Source: Thiocapsa roseopersicina
Lineage (GTDB): Bacteria; Pseudomonadota; Gammaproteobacteria; Chromatiales; Chromatiaceae
Assembly: GCF_900106925.1 (NCBI RefSeq)
Contig: NZ_FNNZ01000028.1
Span: forward strand, 1 to 44,642
Length of the DNA: 44,642 nucleotides
Reading direction: 5' to 3'
Part shown: positions 7,658 through 16,556 of the stretch, piece after piece
Layout of the letters: the number at the start of each line of letters is the position of its first letter
How positions within the stretch are numbered: the first letter of the stretch is position 1
The notes under the pieces: model-generated
The model's database searches: none
Seen by the model: only the letters and a program-made list of their open reading frames with translations
What the model was told of the DNA's origin: nothing
Position numbers and translations under genes: made by a program

Positions 7658-8245
7658 TCAAAGCACGGTTCCGAATCCTTCGGCCTCGATTGGTGGCCCG
7701 ATGTCCACGGGCTCCCGTTCCTGGTTTTGGTTCGGCCATGGAGAGTCGGCGTCGAGCTGGGTGCCGATCTCGATGACCTCGGTGGATGTTCGGGGAAGAT
7801 ACCAAACATCCGGTTCGTTCACGTCAAGGGTCCGACCGATCTGGATCGGCGCGGGTTCCGCAGCGTAAAAAGACTCGGGGGCGGGCGCATCGGCGTCCAT
7901 GGGTTCTCCGATTTGGACAAGGTCGGTTCTGGTAGCTGGGCCTGTCTCTTCGACCGGGATCGGATCACCGATGTCGTGACTGCGCTGCGGCTCGGCTGGC
8001 TCCTTGATCCGGAAGGTCTCTGCGCCATGCTTCTCAGACGGGAATGCGGCCTCCGCTGTCAGCGGGATGACCGCGGCGACGGGCTCCGGCGTAGTCGCGT
8101 CGGTGTGCGCAGCGTCGCCCGGCTGCGCCATCGGCTGACGCTCGATCGCTTGCGTGATCGGCCGCGCCTGCTCGTCCGGAGTGAGTACGAAAGCGGCGGT
8201 CGTCGTCGCAGCAACGACGAGCAAGGGGAGATATCGACGAGTCAC
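7658..8245 (-). CDS. Exported protein with five IGxxLDADxP-like repeats
   Basis: Not a family I recognise. It is 195 residues long and starts MTRRYLPLLVVAATTTAAFVL, an N-terminal signal peptide or membrane anchor. The rest is acidic and rich in proline and alanine, so probably extended and extracytoplasmic. From residue 91 onward a short motif recurs five times: DIGDPIPVE (91), QIGEPMDADAP (111), QIGRTLDVNEP (135), EIGTQLDADSP (159) and DIGPPIEAE (181). The consensus is [DQE]IG, two variable residues, a hydrophobic residue, then an acidic Asp/Asn-rich patch ending in Pro. The spacing is 20, 24, 24 and 22 residues. The acidic motif could be a ligand- or calcium-binding or docking repeat, but this is speculation. 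Confidence 0.6.
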   Translation of the reverse strand: MTRRYLPLLVVAATTTAAFVLTPDEQARPITQAIERQPMAQPGDAAHTDATTPEPVAAVIPLTAEAAFPSEKHGAETFRIKEPAEPQRSHDIGDPIPVEETGPATRTDLVQIGEPMDADAPAPESFYAAEPAPIQIGRTLDVNEPDVWYLPRTSTEVIEIGTQLDADSPWPNQNQEREPVDIGPPIEAEGFGTVL

Positions 8246-8342
8246 TGTTTCGGGTGTCGAGATTGTATCCGGTGAATGCGGTTCGCGTCCGCGAGTGCGG
8301 TTCGATGAACGTGAAGCGAGTCAGCCTCGACGCAGATCAGGC

Positions 8343-8816
8343 TCAATTCAAGGTGGCACGCCAGCCTCCTTCGTTCGGCAAGCAGGCCCAGCAGGGCTCT
8401 ACCGGCAGCGCTTCCCCGTCGGCCGCGATGGCGGCAATGACTTCGTTCGAAAACTCACTGCATACAAGACCGTCTCGCGTGCAGGCGCGCACAGCGAGAT
8501 AGTGAAGCTGACCGGGGGTGAGGCCACCGATGACGGCGGTCGTTTCGGTTGTGTCCACCGAGCCTGCGTATGTCCGGCTCGCTTGTCCGAAATGGACCTG
8601 GTATCTCGACGCTCGAGGGTCATTCACCGGATTCCAGGTGAGCCGAACGTCGGCCCCGAAGCAGCCTCCGGCAAACGCGAAGCCTATCAATGCCCACAGG
8701 AATGGTTCGGCGCGCCGCGCCGCGCCGCGTCGCCCCCGACGAACAGTGCACGGGCTGCCGCGCTCCTCTCTCGTCAATCCGAGACTGGACCCTAAAAGGA
8801 TCCGAAGTAATCGCAT
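8343..8816 (-). CDS. Exported fibronectin type III domain protein
   Basis: The C-terminal part is a single fibronectin type III-like beta-sandwich: DVRLTWNPVNDPRASRYQVH, then TTAVIGGLTPGQLHYLAVRA, then SEFSNEVIAAI. Before it lies a hydrophobic segment LWALIGFAFAGGCFG. AGGC has the form of a lipobox, so the protein may be a lipoprotein, or the segment may be an ordinary signal peptide. The start is uncertain: in-frame ATG codons at 8843 and 8816 leave an unusually long Arg-rich leader encoded by a GCC/CGC low-complexity stretch. No good ribosome-binding site is visible. The mature domain has a Cys pair (RACTRDGLVC) and a CWAC near the C-terminus. Confidence 0.6.
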   Translation of the reverse strand: MRLLRILLGSSLGLTREERGSPCTVRRGRRGAARRAEPFLWALIGFAFAGGCFGADVRLTWNPVNDPRASRYQVHFGQASRTYAGSVDTTETTAVIGGLTPGQLHYLAVRACTRDGLVCSEFSNEVIAAIAADGEALPVEPCWACLPNEGGWRATLN

Positions 8817-8843
8817 CTTCGGGGCTGCGGCACGTCCGAGCAT

Positions 8844-9346
8844 GGTCTAGATCCAGGCCCGATCGGCCTTGGAGGGATCGGCACCTTCAAGATTGATCGG
8901 ATGTGAAGCAAAGGCGCCATCGCTGACGACGAAATGCCTTGCTGCTCAAATGCGAGTTGACGCGAGCTTTCGCGTTCAAGGACGCTGTTGCTACACAAAC
9001 TGAAGGTTGGGGTAGTCGAGTCGGCTCGTCAAGCCCGGAGCCCTGATGGATCGGACGGACGGCAGGCTCGCACTGTCTCGGGGTGGCTGAACGGCCACGC
9101 GCATCACGCTCTCGCCCGGAACCTGATCCGCCGCATTGTGAAGAGCGGCCGTGTCTGCCATGAGGAGGGTATCGGGCAGACCCCGAGGTTTGCGCTGAAA
9201 TCCCTAGCGCGACGGCCGAGCGGGACCTGATAGACTCGAAGTCGCGCGGCCGATGCCCCCGCGCGTGCGGGCCGCCACGACCCGCGCGGACATTCCGCGG
9301 ACACCCGTATCCGATCCTCGTAACCCACAGCCCCGGTCCGAACCTG
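8844..9346. other. Gene-free 500-bp stretch upstream of cysD
   Basis: Several short open frames exist here, but none has family-like sequence or a good start. The stretch should contain the cysD promoter. I see no convincing -35/-10 pair, riboswitch or repeat. A short imperfect hairpin (GACGCGA with TTCGCGTTC, near 8955-8975) is the only structure noticed. Confidence 0.4.
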
Positions 9347-10246
9347 ATGCCGACCCTCACGCACCTGCAACGCCTGGAATCCGAAAGCATCCACATCATG
9401 CGCGAGGTGGTGGCCGAGGTGGAGCGCCCCGTGATGCTCTACTCGGTCGGCAAGGATTCCGCCGTCATGCTCCACTTGGCCAAGAAGGCCTTCCATCCGT
9501 CCACGCCGCCCTTTCCGCTCCTGCATGTGGATACCACCTGGAAGTTTCAGGACATGTACCGGCTGCGCGAGAAGGCGGCGCGCGATGCGGGTATGGAGCT
9601 GCTCGTCTATCAGAATCCGGAGGCGATCGCGCGCGGCATCAACCCCTTCGATCACGGCTCCTTGCACACCGATCTGTGGAAGACCGAAGGCTTGAAGCAG
9701 GCGCTCGACGAATACGGCTTCGATGCGGCCTTCGGCGGCGCGCGTCGCGACGAAGAGAAGAGCCGGGCCAAGGAGCGCGTCTTCTCGTTCCGTTCGGCCA
9801 ATCACCGATGGGATCCGAAGAATCAGCGCCCCGAGCTCTGGAAGCTCTACAACGCTCGCAAGGCCAAGGGCGAAAGCATCCGTGTCTTCCCGCTGTCCAA
9901 TTGGACCGAGCTCGACATCTGGCAATACATCCATCTTGAGCAGATCGAGATCGTCCCGCTGTATCTCAGTGCCCCGCGCCCGACCGTGATCCGCGACGGC
10001 TTGATTCTGATGGTCGATGACCATCGCTTTCCGTTGCGGGACGGCGAAGAGGTCCGCATGCGCTCGATCCGCTTCCGCACGCTCGGCTGCTATCCCCTGA
10101 CCGGCGCGGTCGAGAGCGAGGCCACGACCCTGACCGAGGTCATTCAGGAGATGCTGCTCACCACGACGTCCGAGCGCCAGGGTCGCGCCATCGACCACGA
10201 CCAATCCGCCAGCATGGAAAAGAAGAAGCAGGAGGGGTACTTCTGA
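9347..10246 (+). CDS. cysD: Sulfate adenylyltransferase subunit 2
   Basis: The small subunit of ATP sulfurylase, 299 residues, which forms adenosine 5'-phosphosulfate (APS) from ATP and sulfate in partnership with the CysN GTPase. The PP-loop is in [19 protein letters not shown]. Other family hallmarks are [47 protein letters not shown] and the ending [13 protein letters not shown]. The start is supported by the conserved opening [18 protein letters not shown]. The stop overlaps the cysNC start by one base (TGATG), so the two subunits are translationally coupled and made together in the cytoplasm for assimilatory sulfate activation. Confidence 0.96.
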   Translation: MPTLTHLQRLESESIHIMREVVAEVERPVMLYSVGKDSAVMLHLAKKAFHPSTPPFPLLHVDTTWKFQDMYRLREKAARDAGMELLVYQNPEAIARGINPFDHGSLHTDLWKTEGLKQALDEYGFDAAFGGARRDEEKSRAKERVFSFRSANHRWDPKNQRPELWKLYNARKAKGESIRVFPLSNWTELDIWQYIHLEQIEIVPLYLSAPRPTVIRDGLILMVDDHRFPLRDGEEVRMRSIRFRTLGCYPLTGAVESEATTLTEVIQEMLLTTTSERQGRAIDHDQSASMEKKKQEGYF

Positions 10247-12153
10247 TGGCCAACGACATCTACAAGACCGATGAGCTCATCGCGCGGGATATCGATGCCT
10301 ATCTGGAGAAGCATCAGCACAAGACGATGCTGCGCTTCATCACCTGCGGGAGCGTGGACGACGGCAAATCGACACTCATCGGCCGGCTCCTCTACGACAG
10401 CAAGATGATCTTCGAGGACCAGCTCGCCGTGCTCGAAGCGGATTCCAAACGGGTCGGCACCCAGGGCCAGGAGATCGATTTCGCATTGCTGGTCGACGGT
10501 CTGGCCGCGGAGCGCGAGCAGGGCATCACCATCGATGTCGCCTATCGCTTCTTCGCCACCGACCGGCGCAAATTCATCGTCGCGGACACGCCCGGCCATG
10601 AGCAATACACGCGCAACATGGTGACCGGCGCCTCGACGGCGGATCTCGCGGTCATCCTGATCGACGCACGTAAGGGCGTGCTGACCCAGACGCGGCGCCA
10701 CAGCTATCTGGCCCATCTGGTCGGCATCCGCAACATCGTGCTCGCCATCAACAAGATGGATCTGGTCGACTACGATCGGGCGAGGTACGACGGCATCATC
10801 GGCGACTACCGTGCATTCGCGGACCAGATCGGGGTCGGCAGCTTTCAGGCGATCCCGATCTCGGGTCTCAAGGGCGACAACATTACGTCCAAGAGCGACG
10901 CCACGCCCTGGTATCAAGGCCCGACCCTGCTCGAGTATTTGGAGACGGTCGAGATCGACCAGACCCGGATGATCGAGCGGCCGTTCCGCATGGCGGTGCA
11001 ATGGGTCAACCGTCCGAATCTCGATTTCCGCGGCTTCTCGGGCCAGATCGCCAGTGGGTGGATCAAACCGGGAGACGCCGTGCGCATCCTGCCCGGCAGC
11101 ACCACCTCCACCGTCGCGCGTATCGTCACCCTGGACGGCGATCTGAGCGAGGCCGGCGCCGGCCAATCGGTCACCCTGACCCTGGCCGACGAGATCGACT
11201 GCTCGCGCGGTCAAGTCATCACCCCGGCCGACCAACCGCTCGAAGTGGCCGATCAGTTCGAGGCGACCATCGTCTGGATGGCTGAAGAGCCGATGATCCC
11301 GGGTCGTGCCTACATCATGAAGATCGGCACGACGCAGGCGACGGTCACGGTGACCGACGAGAAATACCAGGTCAACGTCAACACGATGGCCCATGAGCCG
11401 GGCAAGACCTTGGCGCTGAACGGCATCGGGGTGTGCAACATCGCCACGAGCAAGGCGATCCCCTTCGAGCCATATGCGGAGAATCCGGACCTGGGCGGTT
11501 TCATCCTGATCGACCGGCTGAACAATGCGACCGTCGGCGCCGGCATGATCCATTTCGCCCTGCGACGCAGCCACAATCTGCCCTGGCAGACGATCGACGT
11601 GGACCGCACCGCCCACGCCGCCATCAAGAATCAGCAGCCGCGACTGCTCTGGCTCACCGGGCTGTCGGGCTCGGGCAAGACGACCATCGCCAACCTGGTC
11701 GAGAAGAAGCTGCACGCCATGGGGCGCCACACCTTTCTGTTGGACGGCACCAATGTCCGTCAGGGGCTAAACAAGGATCTGGGGTTCACCGATGCCGACC
11801 GGGTCGAGAACATCCGACGCATCGGCGAGGTGGCCAAGCTCATGACCGACGCCGGGCTGATCGTCCTGACGGCCTTCATCTCGCCCTTCCGCAGCGAACG
11901 GCGCATGGTCCGACAGCTCTTCCCGAAAGGGGAGTTCGTGGAGATCTTCATCGACACGCCGATCGAGGTGGCCGAGCGCCGCGATCAAAAGGGCCTTTAC
12001 GAGCAGGCGCGTCGCGGCGATCTCAAGAACTTCACCGGCATCGATAGCGCCTACGAGCCGCCAGAAGCACCCGAGATCCGCATCGATACGACCCGGCTCT
12101 CGGCCGAGGAGGCGGCCGAGGCGATCATCGAGTCCTTGTCGATGTCGTTTTAA
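10246..12153 (+). CDS. cysNC: Bifunctional sulfate adenylyltransferase subunit 1/APS kinase
   Basis: A fusion of 635 residues. The N-terminal CysN part (about 1-440) is an EF-Tu-like GTPase that drives APS synthesis with CysD: G1 GSVDDGKST (35-43), G3 DTPGH (114-118), G4 NKMD (169-172), then beta-barrel domains. The C-terminal CysC part (about 460-635) is APS kinase, with P-loop GLSGSGKTT (472-480), DGTNVRQGLNKDLGF, and FISPFRSERRMVR near the phosphoserine/APS site. The product PAPS feeds sulfate reduction or sulfotransfer. No cysH or sulfite reductase is nearby. The TAA stop (12151-12153) lies inside the terminal inverted repeat of a mini-element. Confidence 0.96.
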   Translation: MANDIYKTDELIARDIDAYLEKHQHKTMLRFITCGSVDDGKSTLIGRLLYDSKMIFEDQLAVLEADSKRVGTQGQEIDFALLVDGLAAEREQGITIDVAYRFFATDRRKFIVADTPGHEQYTRNMVTGASTADLAVILIDARKGVLTQTRRHSYLAHLVGIRNIVLAINKMDLVDYDRARYDGIIGDYRAFADQIGVGSFQAIPISGLKGDNITSKSDATPWYQGPTLLEYLETVEIDQTRMIERPFRMAVQWVNRPNLDFRGFSGQIASGWIKPGDAVRILPGSTTSTVARIVTLDGDLSEAGAGQSVTLTLADEIDCSRGQVITPADQPLEVADQFEATIVWMAEEPMIPGRAYIMKIGTTQATVTVTDEKYQVNVNTMAHEPGKTLALNGIGVCNIATSKAIPFEPYAENPDLGGFILIDRLNNATVGAGMIHFALRRSHNLPWQTIDVDRTAHAAIKNQQPRLLWLTGLSGSGKTTIANLVEKKLHAMGRHTFLLDGTNVRQGLNKDLGFTDADRVENIRRIGEVAKLMTDAGLIVLTAFISPFRSERRMVRQLFPKGEFVEIFIDTPIEVAERRDQKGLYEQARRGDLKNFTGIDSAYEPPEAPEIRIDTTRLSAEEAAEAIIESLSMSF

Positions 12154-12237
12154 ACCGCGCCCGGTGCGGTATGCGTAATTTGTTGGATGGCTTGGCCGCG
12201 CCGGCTCCGACGACTGTCGGAGCCGGCGCGGTTTAAA
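12149..12237. repeat. Mini-element with TTTAAACCGCGCC terminal inverted repeats
   Basis: An 89-bp unit is bounded by perfect 13-bp inverted repeats: TTTAAACCGCGCC at 12149-12161 and GGCGCGGTTTAAA at 12225-12237. The left terminus contains the cysNC stop codon. The right half also forms the 16-bp terminator hairpin. It lies 19 bp from a related unit with CTAAACCGCGTCC ends. It looks like a REPIN/MITE-type element. Confidence 0.6.
12196..12234 (+). terminator. Terminator of cysD-cysNC
   Basis: A perfect 16-bp stem, CCGCGCCGGCTCCGAC with GTCGGAGCCGGCGCGG, closes a GACT loop and is followed by TTT. It lies 42 bp after the cysNC stop, inside the mini-element. The short T-run makes it efficient as a hairpin but possibly imperfect as an intrinsic terminator. 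Confidence 0.7.
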
Positions 12238-12256
12238 GTATTGAAAATCTTAAATT

Positions 12257-12342
12257 CTAAACCGCGTCCCACTGGGATCAAGGATATCTCCGAAGCTAAA
12301 CGAACAATGAAAACTACGCATGTCGCTCTGGACGCGGTTTAG
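12257..12342. repeat. Mini-element with CTAAACCGCGTCC terminal inverted repeats
   Basis: An 86-bp unit has perfect 13-bp terminal inverted repeats: CTAAACCGCGTCC at 12257-12269 and GGACGCGGTTTAG at 12330-12342. Its right end abuts the first base of the sbp stop codon (12343). Read on the minus strand, its first 20 bases, CTAAACCGCGTCCAGAGCGA, are identical to the start of the copy at 30752, and ATGC follows one base later. The interiors then diverge. Confidence 0.7.
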
Positions 12343-13350
12343 TCAGCGAACGCTGTAGATTTGGTCGAAGATGCCGCCGTCGGCGAAGTGCTTCTCCTGG
12401 GCGGCCTTCCAGCCGCCCAGGGCTTCGATCGTCACCATATCGACCTGGACAAACCGATCCTTGTACCGTGCCGCGACCTCGGGATCGGTGGGGCGATAAA
12501 AGTGTTTGGCGGCAAGCTCCTGGCCCTCGGGCGAGTAGAGGAATTCCAGATAGGCCGTCGCGACCTCGCGTGTTCCCTTCTTGTCCACCGTGCGATCCAC
12601 GACCGTGACCGGCGGCTCGGCGAGGATCGACAGGGATGGAACGACGATCTCGAACTTGTCCTCGCCGAACTCCTCGAGTGCGAGGAACGCCTCGTTCTCC
12701 CAGGAGAGGAAGACATCGCCGAGCTCGCGCTGCACGAAGGTGGTGGTCGAGCCGCGGGCACCCGAATCGAGCACCGGGACATTCTTGTAGAGTCGCGCGA
12801 TGAAGTCCTGCCCCCGGCCTTCGTCGCCGCCGTATTCCTTTTCGGCCCAGGCCCAAGCCGCCAGATAGTTCCAGCGCGCGCCGCCCGAGGTTTTGGGATT
12901 GGGCGTAATCACGGCGACCCCCTCGTTGACCAGGTCTCCCCAGTCCTTGATCCCTTTCGGATTGCCCTTGCGGACCAGGAAGACGATTGTCGAGGTGTAG
13001 GGCGAGCTGTTCAGCGGTAGTCGCGACTGCCAGTCCTTGGCCAGGAAACCGGTCTCGGCGATGGCATCGATGTCGTAGGCCAGCGCCAGGGTCACGACAT
13101 CGGCTTCCAATCCGTCGATGACCGCGCGGGCCTGCTTGCCGGCCCCGCCGTGCGACTGTTGAATCCTGACCCTCTCGCCGGTCTTCTCCTCCCAGTGTTT
13201 GCTGAAGGCCGGGTTGAATTCCTGGTAAAGCTCGCGCGTCGGATCGTAGGAGACGTTGAGCAGGGTCGTCTCGGCGTGTGCCATGCCGAGGGTCGACAGG
13301 CCGAGCACGGCGGCGGCGAGTATGGATTTCGGGGGCATTGTGACGGTCAT
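12343..13350 (-). CDS. sbp: Periplasmic sulfate-binding protein
   Basis: A 335-residue sulfate/thiosulfate-binding protein of the ABC importer encoded divergently by cysTWA. The start at 13350 gives [20 protein letters not shown] with a signal peptide likely cleaved after GMAHA, so the mature protein is periplasmic. Family signatures are [68 protein letters not shown], and [25 protein letters not shown]. The open frame runs further upstream, but that part lacks a signal peptide and crosses the promoter region. Sbp versus thiosulfate-preferring CysP cannot be settled by eye. A second possible start is 13338. Confidence 0.93.
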   Translation of the reverse strand: MTVTMPPKSILAAAVLGLSTLGMAHAETTLLNVSYDPTRELYQEFNPAFSKHWEEKTGERVRIQQSHGGAGKQARAVIDGLEADVVTLALAYDIDAIAETGFLAKDWQSRLPLNSSPYTSTIVFLVRKGNPKGIKDWGDLVNEGVAVITPNPKTSGGARWNYLAAWAWAEKEYGGDEGRGQDFIARLYKNVPVLDSGARGSTTTFVQRELGDVFLSWENEAFLALEEFGEDKFEIVVPSLSILAEPPVTVVDRTVDKKGTREVATAYLEFLYSPEGQELAAKHFYRPTDPEVAARYKDRFVQVDMVTIEALGGWKAAQEKHFADGGIFDQIYSVR

Positions 13351-13655
13351 GGTCGGGTCCTTTTGGCTGTCGAAACGGGATCGTGTGACCAGGATTGAAG
13401 CACCGTCGTCGAGCCGTGCCCACCAACGAAATCCGCAAACCTTATCGTTTAAATTGCGTTCTGCGCGACGCGAGCGCATGCGCATCGGCTCGGCCTTGCA
13501 GGTCTCGCCGGCGGCGCAGCAGACGCGGCTCGGCGCGAACCCGCGACAATCGCTCTTATCGTCAAACCTGATAACCAAAGCAGGATTCGACGGTTCCGGA
13601 GAGGTGCGTCTTGCACTAGCCTGAAGGTGTACTCCGACTCCCGAGATCTGCCGCC
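13351..13655. promoter_or_regulatory. Divergent sbp/cysT control region
   Basis: About 300 bp separate the sbp start from the cysT leader. It contains two similar AT-rich stretches, CTTATCGTTTAAATTG and CTTATCGTCAAACCTG (near 13440 and 13554). The repeated CTTATCGT could mark operators or promoter elements. CysB, encoded in the same cluster, is the expected activator, but its sites are too degenerate to call by eye. Confidence 0.45.
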
Positions 13656-13721
13656 ATGACATTGGATTCCATGCCCTTCGCCGATGTCGGCACCCTCGGC
13701 CCGACCCCGGTAAAGCCATAA
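13656..13721 (+). CDS. Possible 21-residue leader peptide coupled to cysT
   Basis: ATG at 13656 opens a 21-codon frame beginning [20 protein letters not shown]. Its TAA (13719-13721) overlaps the cysT ATG by one base as TAATG. The cysT start itself has only a weak purine stretch upstream, so translation of the leader could bring ribosomes to cysT. It contains no cysteine codons, so a simple amino-acid attenuation mechanism is not suggested. It is too short to prove by eye. Confidence 0.35.
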   Translation: MTLDSMPFADVGTLGPTPVKP

Positions 13722-14575
13722 TGGGCGTTGCGACCTTCTTTAACCCGACGCGCCAGACCCGCGTGCTACCCGGCTTCGGCCTCGCACTCGGCTATACTCT
13801 GGTCTATCTGTCGCTCGTCGTGTTGATTCCGCTGTCGGCGGTCTTTCTCGAGTCGGCGACCCTGTCCGGGAGCGAATTCTGGGCCATTGTTTCCTCCCCG
13901 CGGGTGGTGGCTACCTACAAGCTCTCGTTCGGTGCGTCGCTGCTGGCGGCGGCGATCAACGCGGTCTTCGGTCTGATGTTGGCTTGGGCGCTGGTTCGCT
14001 ACAGCTTCCCGGGTAAGAAGCTGATCGACGCGCTGGTGGATCTACCCTTCGCGCTGCCGACCGCGGTGGCCGGCATCGCCCTCACCGCGCTCTATGCCGG
14101 CAACGGCTGGATCGGTAGCCTGCTCGCGCCGCTCGGCATCAAGGTCGCCTTCACCCCGCTCGGTGTGCTGGTGGCCTTGGTGTTCATCGGCGTCCCCTTC
14201 GTGGTGCGCACCGTTCAACCCATCCTCGAAGACCTCGAGACCGAGCTGGAGGAGGCCGCGGCGAGCTTGGGCGCCAACCGGCTGCAGACCTTCTCCAAGG
14301 TACTTCTGCCGACCTTGTTGCCGGCCCTCCTGACCGGTTTCGCGCTGGCCTTTGCCCGGGCGGTCGGCGAGTACGGGTCGGTGATCTTCATCGCCGGCAA
14401 CATTCCGATGGTGTCCGAGATCACGCCGCTCATCATCATCACCAAGCTCGAGCAGTACGACTATGCCGGCGCGACCGCCGTGGCGGTCGTCATGCTGGTC
14501 TTTTCCTTTCTCATGCTCCTGGCCATCAACCTGTTGCAGGCTTGGAGCGCGAAGCGGACCGGGAGGAATCGCTGA
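13721..14575 (+). CDS. cysT: Sulfate ABC transporter permease CysT
   Basis: A 284-residue inner-membrane permease, one of two that form the sulfate channel with CysW. It has about six membrane helices and the binding-protein-dependent transport signature [26 protein letters not shown], whose EAA loop contacts CysA. Other family segments are [19 protein letters not shown] and [16 protein letters not shown]. The gene ends in TGATG, overlapping cysW by one base, so cysT, cysW, cysA and cysB read as one operon. The start follows a possible leader peptide. Confidence 0.94.
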   Translation: MGVATFFNPTRQTRVLPGFGLALGYTLVYLSLVVLIPLSAVFLESATLSGSEFWAIVSSPRVVATYKLSFGASLLAAAINAVFGLMLAWALVRYSFPGKKLIDALVDLPFALPTAVAGIALTALYAGNGWIGSLLAPLGIKVAFTPLGVLVALVFIGVPFVVRTVQPILEDLETELEEAAASLGANRLQTFSKVLLPTLLPALLTGFALAFARAVGEYGSVIFIAGNIPMVSEITPLIIITKLEQYDYAGATAVAVVMLVFSFLMLLAINLLQAWSAKRTGRNR

Positions 14576-15459
14576 TGGTTGCCGTCGGCACCCTGTACGG
14601 GCGGGGCGATGCCCGTCGTTACGAGACAAATCCTGCAACCCGCGAGACGGACTGGGTGAAGTGGCTGATCCTGACGGCGGCGCTGACCTTTTTCCTGCTG
14701 TTCTTGCTGATGCCGCTGATCGCGGTCTTCACCGAGGCCCTGCGCAAGGGCTGGCTGACCTATCTCACGGCCATCACCGACCCGGATGCCTTGGCGTCGG
14801 TACGGCTGACGCTGCTGGTGGCGGCCATCTCGGTGCCGGTCAATCTGGTGTTCGGGGTCGCCGCGGCTTGGGCGATCGCCAAGTTCGAGTTCCGCGGCAA
14901 GCGTTTTCTCACCACCCTGATCGATCTGCCCTTCTCGGTCTCGCCCGTGATCGCGGGCCTGATCTTCGTGCTCCTGTTCGGAGCGCACGGCTGGTTCGGG
15001 GCCTGGTTGTTCGCGCACGACATCAAGATCATCTTCGCCGTCCCCGGCATCGTGCTGGCGACCGTCTTCGTCACCTTCCCCTTCGTCGCGCGCGAGCTGA
15101 TCCCGCTGATGGAGGCGCAGGGCCGGGAGGAAGAAGAGGCGGCGGTCGTGCTCGGCGCCTCCGGCTTCCAGACCTTTTGGCGGGTGACACTTCCCAACAT
15201 CAAATGGGGCCTGCTCTACGGCGTGATCCTGTGCAACGCCCGTGCGATGGGCGAGTTCGGTGCGGTGAGCGTCGTCTCCGGCCATATCCGCGGCCAGACC
15301 AACACCATGCCCCTGCACGTCGAGATCCTCTACAACGAATACAATTTCGCCGCGGCCTTCGCCGTGGCCTCGCTGTTGGCGCTGCTGGCGCTGGTGACCC
15401 TGGGGCTGAAGACCTTCATCGAATGGAAGGTCGAGCGAGGACTTCGGGACACCATCTAA
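14575..15459 (+). CDS. cysW: Sulfate ABC transporter permease CysW
   Basis: The second sulfate permease, 294 residues, starting at 14575 ([15 protein letters not shown]), where ATG overlaps the cysT stop. An earlier in-frame ATG at 14542 lies within cysT and is not preferred. Family features include [20 protein letters not shown], the EAA loop [19 protein letters not shown], and [35 protein letters not shown], which is split here only for description. About six membrane helices are expected. It pairs with CysT and is powered by CysA, whose gene starts 10 bp downstream. Confidence 0.94.
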   Translation: MVAVGTLYGRGDARRYETNPATRETDWVKWLILTAALTFFLLFLLMPLIAVFTEALRKGWLTYLTAITDPDALASVRLTLLVAAISVPVNLVFGVAAAWAIAKFEFRGKRFLTTLIDLPFSVSPVIAGLIFVLLFGAHGWFGAWLFAHDIKIIFAVPGIVLATVFVTFPFVARELIPLMEAQGREEEEAAVVLGASGFQTFWRVTLPNIKWGLLYGVILCNARAMGEFGAVSVVSGHIRGQTNTMPLHVEILYNEYNFAAAFAVASLLALLALVTLGLKTFIEWKVERGLRDTI

Positions 15460-15469
15460 GGACCCATCC

Positions 15470-16555
15470 ATGAGCATCCAAGTCAAAGAGATTCATAAGC
15501 AATTCGGCGAATTCGTCGCGCTGGATCAGGTGTCGCTCGACTTCCCGACCGGTGCCTTGACGGCGCTGCTGGGACCCTCGGGTTGCGGCAAGACCACGCT
15601 GTTGCGTGTCATCGCGGGCCTGGAGACAGCCGACTCGGGCCGCGTCATCCTGGAGGGCGAGGATGCCTCCGATACCCATGTGCGCCAACGCCGGGTCGGG
15701 TTCGTCTTCCAGCACTATGCGCTCTTTCGTCACATGACCGTGCTTGAGAACGTCGCCTTCGGGCTGCGCGTGAAGCCGCGGCGCGAACGTCCCGACGACG
15801 CCGAGATTCGCCGGCGGGTCCATCGCCTGCTCGATCTCGTCCAGCTCGACGCGCTGGCCGAGCGCTTCCCGGCACAGTTGTCCGGCGGTCAGCGCCAGCG
15901 CGTCGCGCTGGCCCGTGCATTGGCCGTCGAGCCGCGCGTTCTGCTGCTCGACGAGCCGTTCGGTGCGCTCGATGCCCAGGTTCGCAAGGAGCTGCGCCGC
16001 TGGCTGAGGCGATTGCACGACGAGCTTCAGGTGACCTCGATCTTCGTCACGCACGACCAGGAAGAGGCCCTCGAGGTGGCGGATCGGGTGGTCCTGATGA
16101 ACCGTGGCCGCGTCGAGCAGGTCGACACCCCGGCCGAGGTCTACGAGGCCCCCGCCACCCCCTTCGTCTACGGGTTTCTCGGCGCGGTCAATGTCTTTCA
16201 CGGACGCATCGAGGGGCCGCATCTGCGCGTCGGCGAGGCGACCCTGCCGCATGAGCAGACACAGGTGATCCACGGCGCCGAAGCGGTGGCGTTCTCGCGT
16301 CCCCATGAGCTGAGGATCGTGACCGATCCGGACACGCCGCACGGGGTCGCGGCGGTCGTCGAGCGCGTCCTGATCTTCGGCGCCGACGTCCGGGTGGAGC
16401 TCGACAGTCTACCGGGTGCCGCGGTGCGCGGAGAGCCAGCCCATTACGAGGTCGTCATGCCGCGTGCGCAGGTCGACGCCTTGGCGCTGACCCGCGGGCA
16501 ACGGGTGCGGCTGGTCCCGTCGCAGATTCGCGTCTTCCCGAGTCAGGCCGCCTGA
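15470..16555 (+). CDS. cysA: Sulfate ABC transporter ATPase
   Basis: The 361-residue ATP-hydrolysing subunit of the sulfate/thiosulfate importer. Walker A is GPSGCGKT (35-42), the Q-loop is in [14 protein letters not shown], the ABC signature LSGGQ is at 137-141, Walker B VLLLDEP at 157-163, and the switch His is in FVTHDQEEA. The C-terminal 120 residues form the CysA/TOBE-like regulatory domain ([19 protein letters not shown]). It acts on the cytoplasmic face of the CysT-CysW channel. The stop is one base from the cysB start. Confidence 0.95.
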   Translation: MSIQVKEIHKQFGEFVALDQVSLDFPTGALTALLGPSGCGKTTLLRVIAGLETADSGRVILEGEDASDTHVRQRRVGFVFQHYALFRHMTVLENVAFGLRVKPRRERPDDAEIRRRVHRLLDLVQLDALAERFPAQLSGGQRQRVALARALAVEPRVLLLDEPFGALDAQVRKELRRWLRRLHDELQVTSIFVTHDQEEALEVADRVVLMNRGRVEQVDTPAEVYEAPATPFVYGFLGAVNVFHGRIEGPHLRVGEATLPHEQTQVIHGAEAVAFSRPHELRIVTDPDTPHGVAAVVERVLIFGADVRVELDSLPGAAVRGEPAHYEVVMPRAQVDALALTRGQRVRLVPSQIRVFPSQAA

Positions 16556-16556
16556 G

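Noticed and set aside
9231-9346. Riboswitch upstream of the sulfur genes
   Set aside because: No SAM- or other riboswitch-like core or terminator/antiterminator pair could be recognised before cysD or cysT.
10144-11730. 528-residue open frame antisense to cysNC
   Set aside because: A shadow of cysNC, whose motifs are certain on the plus strand.
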